A DNA stretch of 6,939 bases from Oscillospiraceae bacterium (GTDB lineage Bacteria > Bacillota > Clostridia > Oscillospirales > UBA929), in contig WRLW01000078.1 in assembly GCA_009777435.1 (NCBI GenBank), positions 1 to 6,939 on the forward strand, written 5' to 3'. A program made the translations under genes and the position numbers. This document shows, one piece after another, positions 1-6,219 of this stretch (position 1 is its first letter; each line of letters opens with the position of its first letter). A model generated the notes under the pieces. The model was not told where the DNA came from. It saw only the letters and a list, made by a program, of their open reading frames with translations, and made no database searches.

Positions 1-239
1 CCCATTCGGTCTATGCCGTCACGGCGCGAACCGGCGCGGACGCCGACGGCGCGTTTTCCAGATTGTCGATAGAGGGTCACGACGTTAAGATAATAGCGCT
101 TATGCCCTTGGGCGCCCCGGAGCGCCCCGCCGGCGGTACGGGCGCCGAAACGCCTCATGGCAGGGAGCTGTACCGCGTGCCCGTAAAGGTCGGCGACGAC
201 ATAGCCGTTGTGCTGGGCGAGGCCATGAGCCTGATATGA
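1..239 (+). CDS. C-terminal fragment of a probable DUF58 family protein
   Basis: An open frame runs in from the left edge (first complete codon at 3) and stops with TGA at 237-239, giving about 78 residues that begin HSVYAVTARTGADADG and end VGDDIAVVLGEAMSLI. No catalytic motif is visible. The pattern of a strand (VYAVTA), a helix, a second strand (DVKIIALMP), then a late 'YRVPVKVGDDIAVVL' segment resembles the tail of the von Willebrand A-like DUF58 proteins. Those proteins usually lie directly upstream of membrane transglutaminases and downstream of a MoxR-type AAA ATPase. The next gene starts inside this stop (ATGA), so the two are probably translationally coupled. The DUF58 call rests more on the neighbour than on the residues; the visible part alone could belong to another alpha/beta protein. 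Confidence 0.55.
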   Translation, partial: HSVYAVTARTGADADGAFSRLSIEGHDVKIIALMPLGAPERPAGGTGAETPHGRELYRVPVKVGDDIAVVLGEAMSLI

Positions 240-2599
240 ACCAAAAAAGAGACAATAACATAACGGGAGTGCGCGACGTGCGCTCAGGAATGGGCGAGAT
301 GTCCGGCGGTATAGCCGCGCTTCTGCAAAGCGCGCTGCTGATGGATTCGCTCGCGTGCGCGCTGCTCACCGCGGGAAGCGCCGCCGCGCTGTCGGAGTTT
401 ACGGTATTCGCAAACGACCCGGCGGCGTATCTGATGCTCGCGGCGGCGGCGGCGGCCGTTACAGCCGCGTTAAGCCGCAGGTGGTGGCTCGCGCCCGCCG
501 CGGCCGTTTGCGCCGCCGTTTACGCGGCGGCCGGCTGGGTCTATGCCGGCGGGGAGCCCTATTGGAGGCCGTTTTTAACATGGATAGCGTCGGGTGCGGT
601 GTATCTGGAAGGCGTCACCGAACCCGGCTTTTTGACCGTTACGCGCGCGCTTGTGGTATTCGCCATCGCGCCGGCCCTGTTCGCGCTCATACGCAAGCTG
701 TTCTGTTTCCCGGTTTTGCTGGCCCTACAGGCCGCCGCGCTGATTTTGCCGGGCGTTGCCGTAAACGCGGATATGTCGGCGCCCTTGTGTATGTGCGCCG
801 CCGGGCTTATCATACTCTTGCCGCGTGTTTACGCGCGCCGCATAGAACGGTCGGGCGTCACGGCCGAGGGCCGCGTCGTGCTGAGGGCGCGTATGCAGGC
901 CGTCGCGGTTCCGGCGGCGGCGTTAGCTGTCGCGGCAAGCATGTTGTTTATACCCGAGAACACCGGCGCTTGGAAGTCGCGCAGGCTCGGTAATCTTATA
1001 AATGACCTCGGCATGGTATTCAACGGGCCGTTCGGCAGCTGGCCGGAAGCGTCGTCGAATTTCAATTTATACCGCTTTGGGTTCCAGCCCGACGCCGTTC
1101 GTCTGGGAGGCCCGGTCAGGCTCGGCGGGAATAAAATCCTTGAGGTCGCCTGCGAGCGGCCGGTGCTGCTCAGGGGGCGGGTGTTAGACTACTATACCGG
1201 CGATATATGGCTCATAGCCGCGCCCGACGGCGATATGCGCTTTGGCAGCCTTTTAATGCGCGGGTACAGGCGCGCCGCCTTCGACGCGGATAAGCCGTAT
1301 GGCTCCAAAGAGGCCGCGAGGCTGTATGACAGGCTCACAACCGCTATGGATATCAATATATGGCATGAGGACTCCACATTCACGACACTGTTCGCGGCCG
1401 GGGCGGTCAGCTCCGTATCCTTTGACAGGCGGCTTACGGCGCCGGAGGCGTATTTCAACATGCGCTCGGAGCTGTACATGCACGCCCGTATGCCGTGGCG
1501 CGCCGGCTATACGGTGCGTACGCGCGTTTGGAATACCGGCATGAGGGACTTTGACGCGCTGTTTGTAAGCCTTGAGCGGCTAACCGGCGCCGACGCGCGC
1601 TATGACGCGATTTTCAGGCGCTATACCCAGCTGCCCGAATCACTGCCGCCCGAGGTGCGCGCCGCGGCGGACGATATAACGAGGGACGCGGGGTCGCCCT
1701 ATCTCAAGGCGCAGGCCATAAGCAGATGGCTGGCGGAGAATTTTGAGTATACGCTCGAACCCGAAATGCCGCCCGAGGGCGTTGATTTCACGGCGTGGTT
1801 CATAGAGAGCGGCGAGGGCTACTGCGTCTATTACGCCACGGCCATGACCGTGCTGGCGCGCTGTGCGGGCCTGCCCGCCAGATATGTGCAGGGCTTCGCG
1901 CTGGAGAGTATCCCCGGCGCGGGCCGGTATCAGGCCACGGGAAAGACCGCGCACGCTTGGAGCGAAGTGTATTTTGAGGGTATCGGCTGGCTGCCTGTGG
2001 ATCCGCTGTCATGGAGCGCCGAGGAACCCATGAACGAGGAGCTTCCCCTTTATGAGCCGGAGATCGGCTACTCGCAGAGCCAGACGAGCCATTCCGGCCC
2101 GAGCGTGACGCCGTATGTCCCGGACGAGGAGACGCAGGCCGCGTCCGATGCCGCCGGGCGTCCGTGGCCGTGGGGCGCTATATTGACGGCGGCGGCTATG
2201 GCCGCCCTGACCGTTTTCGCGGTGCGGGCGGCAATGGGCGCCAAGAAGCGGCAATGGACGCTTGAGCGCGTGCGGCGGCGCTACGCCGGGACGTCGGCCC
2301 AGCTCGGCGCGCTGTACGCCGACACACTGCGCCTGCTTAAACTGTGCGGGTTAGAGGTAATGCCGGGCGAGACGCTTGAGACCTTCCCGGAGCGCGTGGA
2401 TCTGCATATAAAGTTTAACGGCGCCGCGCTGAAAGAGACCGCCTGCGCGCTCAGCCTCATGGAATTCGCAGGCGCCGCGCCGTCGGAAGCCGACGCGGAG
2501 CGCGCCTGCCTGTACCACGCGCTGTTGGAGGCGCATGTACTCGAACTAATAGGCAAGACGCAATACCTGTTCAGACGCGCGCTGCGCCGGGGCGTATAG
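236..2599 (+). CDS. Membrane-anchored transglutaminase-like protein (TgpA type) with C-terminal DUF4129-like domain
   Basis: This 787-residue protein has a hydrophobic N-terminal part with about six or seven membrane segments (roughly residues 28-52, 62-80, 84-103, 135-155, 157-175, 181-197 and 221-239). An extracytoplasmic region of about 400 residues follows. It holds the transglutaminase core with the full Cys-His-Asp triad: C530 in GEGYCVYYA, H573 in TAHAWSEVYFEG and D589 in WLPVDP. A Ser/Thr/Pro/Glu-rich linker (about 600-645) leads to one more membrane helix (646-666). A cytoplasmic helical tail follows, whose 'YADTLRLLKLCGLEV..GETLETFPERV' pattern fits DUF4129. The order matches the TgpA family, thought to act on envelope proteins or peptides; the substrate is unknown. 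The start at 236 overlaps the upstream stop by 4 bases and has only a weak, distant purine run (217-222). Internal ATGs at 290 and 299 are possible but have no better site. A terminator follows at once, so this is the last gene of its operon. Confidence 0.9.
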   Translation: MNQKRDNNITGVRDVRSGMGEMSGGIAALLQSALLMDSLACALLTAGSAAALSEFTVFANDPAAYLMLAAAAAAVTAALSRRWWLAPAAAVCAAVYAAAGWVYAGGEPYWRPFLTWIASGAVYLEGVTEPGFLTVTRALVVFAIAPALFALIRKLFCFPVLLALQAAALILPGVAVNADMSAPLCMCAAGLIILLPRVYARRIERSGVTAEGRVVLRARMQAVAVPAAALAVAASMLFIPENTGAWKSRRLGNLINDLGMVFNGPFGSWPEASSNFNLYRFGFQPDAVRLGGPVRLGGNKILEVACERPVLLRGRVLDYYTGDIWLIAAPDGDMRFGSLLMRGYRRAAFDADKPYGSKEAARLYDRLTTAMDINIWHEDSTFTTLFAAGAVSSVSFDRRLTAPEAYFNMRSELYMHARMPWRAGYTVRTRVWNTGMRDFDALFVSLERLTGADARYDAIFRRYTQLPESLPPEVRAAADDITRDAGSPYLKAQAISRWLAENFEYTLEPEMPPEGVDFTAWFIESGEGYCVYYATAMTVLARCAGLPARYVQGFALESIPGAGRYQATGKTAHAWSEVYFEGIGWLPVDPLSWSAEEPMNEELPLYEPEIGYSQSQTSHSGPSVTPYVPDEETQAASDAAGRPWPWGAILTAAAMAALTVFAVRAAMGAKKRQWTLERVRRRYAGTSAQLGALYADTLRLLKLCGLEVMPGETLETFPERVDLHIKFNGAALKETACALSLMEFAGAAPSEADAERACLYHALLEAHVLELIGKTQYLFRRALRRGV

Positions 2600-2619
2600 G
2601 GCAGCGCGGAAGGCGCGGC

Positions 2620-2653
2620 ACGGCGGTCTATCATCTGATAGGCCGGCGTTTTT
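2620..2653 (+). terminator. Rho-independent terminator of the DUF58-transglutaminase operon
   Basis: The arms 2620-2632 and 2637-2649 pair over 13 positions with one mismatch (2623 against 2646) and one T-G wobble, around a four-base loop ATCT (2633-2636). A run of five T follows (2649-2653). It lies 20 bases after the transglutaminase stop and just before the promoter of the next gene, so it separates the two transcription units. Confidence 0.85.
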
Positions 2654-2677
2654 ATAACCAAAAAAATTACAAACATC

Positions 2678-2706
2678 TTGATTACAGCGCGAATAACAGG
2701 TATAAT
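2678..2706 (+). promoter_or_regulatory. Sigma-A-type promoter of the SLH protein gene
   Basis: TTGATT (2678-2683) and a perfect TATAAT (2701-2706) are separated by the ideal 17 bases. An A/T-rich stretch with seven consecutive A (2656-2674) lies directly upstream of the -35 box and could act as an UP element. In this GC-rich window the AT-rich patch stands out. A transcript would start near 2713, giving a leader of only about 20 bases that carries a G-rich ribosome binding site (2718-2728, GGAG at 2725-2728) close to the ATG at 2733. That leaves no room for a riboswitch. Confidence 0.85.
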
Positions 2707-2732
2707 CAAAACAGACTGGGGGGCGGAGCCAT

Positions 2733-4022
2733 ATGTTAAGGTTAAGATACCGCGCGGCGGCGCTGCTGACGGCCGCCGTGCTGTGCTGCGCGTCATACGG
2801 CGCGGCGGCGGTGTATTCGGACATGGCCGGGCGGCCTGAGGCGCGGGTCGTATCGCGCTGGAGCGATTATGGCGTGCTGACGGGCAGCCAAGACCGGTTT
2901 GATCCGGACGGCCGGCTGACGCGCGCGCATCTGGCGGTTCTGCTGCAGCGGCTGCTGCGGCATCCGACGCAGGCCGAGAATACATATTCCGACCTGCGCG
3001 GCGACGAGTGGTACGCTCGCGACGTGCTGTGCGTGTCGGATCTGGGCGTTATGCAGGGCAGCGACGGAAGGTTTTATCCCGATCAGGTCATGACCCGCGA
3101 GATGGCGGTGTCGGCTCTGGCGCGCGCCTTTTATATAAGCGAGAATTCCGACGTCAGCATGTTTTCCGACCGCACTGAAATTTCACTGTGGGCGGCGCGT
3201 GACGTCGGGGCGATGGCAAGCGCGGGATACCTGAAGCCGTATGCCGACGGTACGTTCCGCCCAAAGGCGGCCATGACGCGCGTTGAGTTCGTCATGCTGA
3301 TAGACGCCATGTTCGGCGGCTATTTCAACACAGCCGGCAGCTATCCCACCCGCGAAATAGCGTCGAACGCCTTGGTCAACACCAGAAACACGACATTTTT
3401 CTACGCAAAGGTCGCGCAAAACTTCTATGTCACGCCGGGAGTCGGCGACAGCATTTTATACTTGTATAACTGCACCGTAAACGGTACGGTATACCTGAGC
3501 GGCGGCGGCGACGTGCGCGTGATGGATCCCTCCGAGCTGACCATACCCGATATCACCACGTCCACCTACACCTCAATGGTGGTCGGCGTGGCCATAAACC
3601 GCATAGTGGTAAACGCGCCCTGGGACATGACGCTGTTTACGTCGCCCATAGCGCGCGTCTATGAAACGGTATATGACGGGCCGGGGCGCTCGTATACATA
3701 CGGCGGCAAGACGGAGCTGCTGCGCGTACAGGGCGCGGACACCTCGCTCTTTCTCAGGAACGCCCTTATTATGGATCTGCGCGTCGAGGCGCCCGGCGCG
3801 AGCATACGCGGCATGTCGGCCACCGTGCAGAACATGACCGTATCGCATCCCACGCGGTTCGACGGCTTTATCAATGTGTTCAGGGCCACGGTCGAGCCCG
3901 GCGGCTCGGGCGCCGAATTCAGGCAAAAACCGGTGCTGCTGACATTAAGGCCGGGCGTGTCGGTCACAGTTGACGGCAGGGAGTATTCCAACAACGGGAC
4001 GGAAGATATGATCGTGCGGTAG
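2733..4022 (+). CDS. Secreted S-layer homology (SLH) domain protein with beta-rich C-terminal half
   Basis: This 429-residue protein begins with a signal peptide: basic MLRLRYR, a hydrophobic stretch, and a probable signal peptidase I site after YGAAA near residue 26. The Cys pair in VLCCAS does not make a good lipobox. Three SLH domains follow at about 27-72, 84-130 and 142-192. Each has the 'F.P' strand and a TRAE-like motif: TRAHLA (63-68), TREMAV (121-126) and TRVEFV (182-187). SLH trios bind secondary cell-wall polymer, so the protein is probably held on the outer wall surface. Residues 200-429 resemble no family I can name. They are rich in short strands and turns (YNCTVNGTVYLSGGGDVRV, LRVEAPGASIRG, LRPGVSVTVDGREYSN), suggesting a beta-solenoid or stacked beta fold; that part is inference. 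The gene is monocistronic, with its own promoter and terminator. Confidence 0.9.
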   Translation: MLRLRYRAAALLTAAVLCCASYGAAAVYSDMAGRPEARVVSRWSDYGVLTGSQDRFDPDGRLTRAHLAVLLQRLLRHPTQAENTYSDLRGDEWYARDVLCVSDLGVMQGSDGRFYPDQVMTREMAVSALARAFYISENSDVSMFSDRTEISLWAARDVGAMASAGYLKPYADGTFRPKAAMTRVEFVMLIDAMFGGYFNTAGSYPTREIASNALVNTRNTTFFYAKVAQNFYVTPGVGDSILYLYNCTVNGTVYLSGGGDVRVMDPSELTIPDITTSTYTSMVVGVAINRIVVNAPWDMTLFTSPIARVYETVYDGPGRSYTYGGKTELLRVQGADTSLFLRNALIMDLRVEAPGASIRGMSATVQNMTVSHPTRFDGFINVFRATVEPGGSGAEFRQKPVLLTLRPGVSVTVDGREYSNNGTEDMIVR

Positions 4023-4043
4023 AAAACGGCCGGACAAAAAGGG

Positions 4044-4073
4044 AACCGGGGCGGCGCGCCGCCCCGGTTTTTT
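4044..4073. terminator. Shared terminator between convergent genes (perfect 26-base palindrome)
   Basis: Positions 4044-4069 form a perfect inverted repeat with no mismatch, very GC-rich and centred on GGCGCGCC. On the plus strand a run of six T (4068-4073) follows, making a strong terminator 21 bases after the SLH gene stop. On the minus strand the same hairpin begins 8 bases after the synthetase stop. There it is followed by CCC and then TTTTT (complement of 4036-4043), a less ideal but possible U tract. It therefore probably serves both convergent genes, and works better for the plus strand. Confidence 0.88.
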
Positions 4074-4077
4074 GCCG

Positions 4078-6090
4078 TCACTGCCGCTCAAACTGGCTCT
4101 CGTGCTTAGGGAAGAAATCGAACCTCGGCTCAAGGAATTTCAGCCTGTGCGCGCCCGGGTCGGCCACGAAGAAGCTTATAGGCTCGAAGATGTGCGCCCA
4201 GTCAAAAAAGTTGTCCGGCATGTTAAGGTATTCGGCCAGCAGCTCCGTGCCGCGCGGCGCTATGGGATGCGCCAGCACGGCCGCGACGCGCGTCATGTGC
4301 AGGCAGTCGGCCAGCGTTTGCATACGCGCGGCGTTGCAGCCGTCACCGCGCGCGCCGGCGGCGTCGGCCTCCTTCATGCGATTTGACCAATGCTTGTTTA
4401 TGCCGCGTATATACCCGTCGAGCAGGTTCATCATCTGATGGAACTCACAGCGCGACATCAGCGCCTCATAGTCCAGCGCGGCCTCGGCGGCCGTTTCGAC
4501 GGCCTCGGGCGACGGTTCGGCGTCCGGCAGACGGCCGTCCGTGTACTTCTGCGCCGTGTAGAAGCATGACCGCGCGACGCGGTTCAGCACGTTGGTAAAC
4601 AGACCGCCCTCCTTGAGAACAGGGTCGCTGTCTCCGGGCTTGGCTTCGGGATTGAGCGGCTTTGGGTGTATGCCGACGCTGCGCAGGCTCAGGCCCAGCC
4701 CGAGGAAATGCGCGCGCAGCTGCTCAGGTGTGTAGTATTCAAGCAGCTCGCGCGCCATCGGCGGCTTCACCGCCGAGCTTGAGCTGGCCTTGCGGCCCAG
4801 AAACAGCATATGGTGGTTAACTATAAGGTCGCTCATGACCAACTGCCCGGCGCCGGGCGCCGCCGACGGCTCGCGGCCCTGCATACCCATAAACATGGCC
4901 GCCTGCGCGGGGCCGTAAAAATACAGGTTGTCCTGTCCTATGAATTGGTATACGCGCGCGCCGCCGCCGCACCACCAGCGCTTCCACGCGCCGGGATCCG
5001 TGTCGCCCCGCGACTCAAGCAGCGTCTGTGTGAACGAGATGGGGGCCCACAGCGACTCCGGCCATACCCATACCGTAAGGCCGTCCAAGCCCTCCAGATC
5101 GGGCGCGGGAACGCCCCATTCGATGTTGCCGGTCAGCCTGAACGGCACCAGCGTTTTGCCCGTCCTGTACCGTATGCCCGCCGCGCTCAGGGCGGCGCAG
5201 GCCGTCTCGCGGCCGGACAGCTCGCCGAACGCGAGCGTTACGCTGGTGGATTTTCCGTCGTCCCGCAGGTTATACGGGGGCAGCGGCAGTGAGGCGAGCG
5301 CGCCGAGGTATTCGCGCTTGAGGTATATGACGGGCGGCTCAAGGAATTCCTCGATGGAGCTGACGGCGGCCGCGCGGCTGCACGGGCGCTCTTTGAATTC
5401 CGCTATCCACTCCGACAGCGGCTTTTGGAAGCCGCCGAGCTTCAAGTACCAGTTGGTCACGTCGCGCATTTCGGGCGCGGCGCCGGTCAGCGCGCTCTTG
5501 GGCGCGATCAGATCCTCCGGGCGGTACTGATGCCCGAGGTCACATTCATCGGCGTAACCGGCATCGGACTTGCAGCCGGCTATCGGGCAATGCCCGGACA
5601 CCTGGCGGCCGTTCAGGAAAACGCCGCGCTCGGCATCGTAGAACTGGGATGTGGTCAGCTTTTCCAAAAAGCCGTTTTTGTAAAGCGTGTCTATAAAATG
5701 CGCGGACATTTCACGGTGTATCTCGGCCGCGCGCCCGATAGACGACCCGGCGAACAAATCTATGTCCACCAGATAGTCATTCAGCGCGGCGCGCTGAAGC
5801 CCGTGGTTGCGCTCGACGAACTCCTGAAGCGAGCCGTCGAAGCCGCCGGACTCCAGCAGCTTGCGGTACTGCTCGGTGATGGGCGACCCGTAGCAGTCGG
5901 TGCCTGATACGAATATCACATTCTCGCGGCCGATGCGGTCGCGCAGAAACCGCGCGAACGTGTCCGCGTGGACGAACACGCCGCCTATATGACCGAAATG
6001 CAGCTCCTTGTTGCCATAGGGCATACCGCCCGTGATTACGGCGCGCTCCGGGAACACCGGTCTCGCGTTCATTTTCTCTTCTCTTGTCAT
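4078..6090 (-). CDS. Methionyl-tRNA synthetase-like class I aminoacyl-tRNA synthetase (MetG family variant, KASSSS in place of KMSKS)
   Basis: This 670-residue protein follows the MetRS plan: a Rossmann start TGGMPYGNKELHFGHIGG with the HIGH-type HFGH (31-34), GTDCYGSPI (63-71), a connective-peptide zinc region (168-187), WYLKLGG (214-220), WGVPAP (325-330), VWVWPESLWAPISFT (340-354), FIGQDNLYFYG (383-393) and a helical anticodon-binding domain (about 490-625). Class I synthetases charge tRNA with an amino acid at the cost of ATP; methionine is the expected substrate by family. There are four departures. KMSKS is replaced by KASSSS (434-439). The zinc ligands are CX4C-X9-CX3H instead of CX2C-X9-CX2C. 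About 45 extra residues lie between 230 and 322. There is no C-terminal EMAP/Arc1p-like tRNA-binding domain. I recall similar proteins in Clostridia, sometimes named only 'class I tRNA ligase'. The start at 6090 has GAGG 10 bases upstream; the ATG at 6072 is an alternative. It may be the housekeeping MetRS or a paralogue. Confidence 0.85.
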   Translation of the reverse strand: MTREEKMNARPVFPERAVITGGMPYGNKELHFGHIGGVFVHADTFARFLRDRIGRENVIFVSGTDCYGSPITEQYRKLLESGGFDGSLQEFVERNHGLQRAALNDYLVDIDLFAGSSIGRAAEIHREMSAHFIDTLYKNGFLEKLTTSQFYDAERGVFLNGRQVSGHCPIAGCKSDAGYADECDLGHQYRPEDLIAPKSALTGAAPEMRDVTNWYLKLGGFQKPLSEWIAEFKERPCSRAAAVSSIEEFLEPPVIYLKREYLGALASLPLPPYNLRDDGKSTSVTLAFGELSGRETACAALSAAGIRYRTGKTLVPFRLTGNIEWGVPAPDLEGLDGLTVWVWPESLWAPISFTQTLLESRGDTDPGAWKRWWCGGGARVYQFIGQDNLYFYGPAQAAMFMGMQGREPSAAPGAGQLVMSDLIVNHHMLFLGRKASSSSAVKPPMARELLEYYTPEQLRAHFLGLGLSLRSVGIHPKPLNPEAKPGDSDPVLKEGGLFTNVLNRVARSCFYTAQKYTDGRLPDAEPSPEAVETAAEAALDYEALMSRCEFHQMMNLLDGYIRGINKHWSNRMKEADAAGARGDGCNAARMQTLADCLHMTRVAAVLAHPIAPRGTELLAEYLNMPDNFFDWAHIFEPISFFVADPGAHRLKFLEPRFDFFPKHESQFERQ

Positions 6091-6100
6091 AACGTAACCG

Positions 6101-6107
6101 CCTCATT
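6101..6107 (-). promoter_or_regulatory. Ribosome binding site deciding the synthetase start
   Basis: On the minus strand this reads AATGAGG, with GAGG ending 10 bases before the ATG at 6090. It favours that start over the in-frame ATG at 6072. The latter is preceded only by AGAGAAGAGAAA, a weaker but usable purine run. The two starts differ by six residues (MTREEK) ahead of the conserved part, so the choice does not change the functional reading. Confidence 0.55.
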
Positions 6108-6115
6108 TCTTGGGT

Positions 6116-6145
6116 ATTATAACACAGCCGCCGCGCTTTTGCCAA
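6116..6145 (-). promoter_or_regulatory. Promoter of the MetRS-like gene (extended -10)
   Basis: Read on the minus strand, TTGGCA (6145-6140) and a perfect TATAAT (6121-6116) are 18 bases apart. The -10 box is preceded by TGT, which makes an extended -10 element. Transcription would begin near 6109, leaving a leader of about 20 bases. That is too short for a T-box or SAM riboswitch, although such leaders are common on methionine and synthetase genes in this group of bacteria. Confidence 0.8.
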
Positions 6146-6150
6146 TACAC

Positions 6151-6180
6151 TTGCCATTGGGCGGGCGGGTGTGTTACAAT
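6151..6180 (+). promoter_or_regulatory. Promoter of ahcY (extended -10), divergent to the synthetase promoter
   Basis: TTGCCA (6151-6156) and TACAAT (6175-6180) are 18 bases apart, with TGT directly before the -10 box. Transcription would begin near 6187, about 33 bases before the ahcY ATG. The -35 box lies only five bases from the -35 box of the divergent promoter, so two polymerases could hardly occupy both at once. Confidence 0.78.
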
Positions 6181-6207
6181 ATATAAGGGATCCCGGTTCT
6201 TATGAAT

Positions 6208-6215
6208 GGAGTGAG
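6208..6215 (+). promoter_or_regulatory. Ribosome binding site of ahcY
   Basis: GGAGTGAG lies with its GGAG core 8 bases before the ATG at 6220. This favours 6220 over an in-frame ATG at 6202, which would add MNGVRR and has only a distant AAGGGA upstream. Confidence 0.75.
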
Positions 6216-6219
6216 ACGC

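Larger units (their letters stand above)
6115..6181. repeat. Imperfect inverted repeat formed by the divergent promoter pair
   Basis: The outer arms 6115-6126 and 6170-6181 are reverse complements at 11 of 12 positions (TGTGTTATAATA against TGTGTTACAATA). The two -35 boxes (6140-6145 and 6151-6156) match at 5 of 6. Both pairs share the same centre at position 6148. Part of this symmetry is expected from two sigma-A promoters, but the TGTG flank and the identical 18-base spacing go beyond the hexamers. Confidence 0.7.

Noticed and set aside
355..993. Plus-strand open frame of 212 codons inside the transglutaminase gene
   Set aside because: It is an out-of-frame shadow made almost wholly of Arg, Gly and Ala, with no domain, in the part of the real gene that encodes membrane helices.
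2744..2812. Lipoprotein signal at the SLH protein N-terminus (VLCCAS)
   Set aside because: The residues before Cys do not fit the usual lipobox (small residue at -1), and a good signal peptidase I site (GAAA) follows.
2281..2985. Minus-strand open frame of 234 codons across the transglutaminase 3' end and the SLH 5' end
   Set aside because: It runs antisense through two well-supported genes, a terminator and a promoter. Its translation is low-complexity Ala/Pro/Arg/Ser without motifs, as expected for the antisense of GC-rich coding DNA.
4928..5907. Several plus-strand open frames of 160-200 codons opposite the synthetase gene
   Set aside because: The minus strand here encodes all the MetRS motifs in order. 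The opposing frames have no recognisable motif and no ribosome binding site that I could support.
6091..6219. Possible T-box or SAM riboswitch upstream of the synthetase or ahcY
   Set aside because: Both predicted leaders are only about 20-33 bases and contain no antiterminator or specifier structure. The region is filled by the two promoters.
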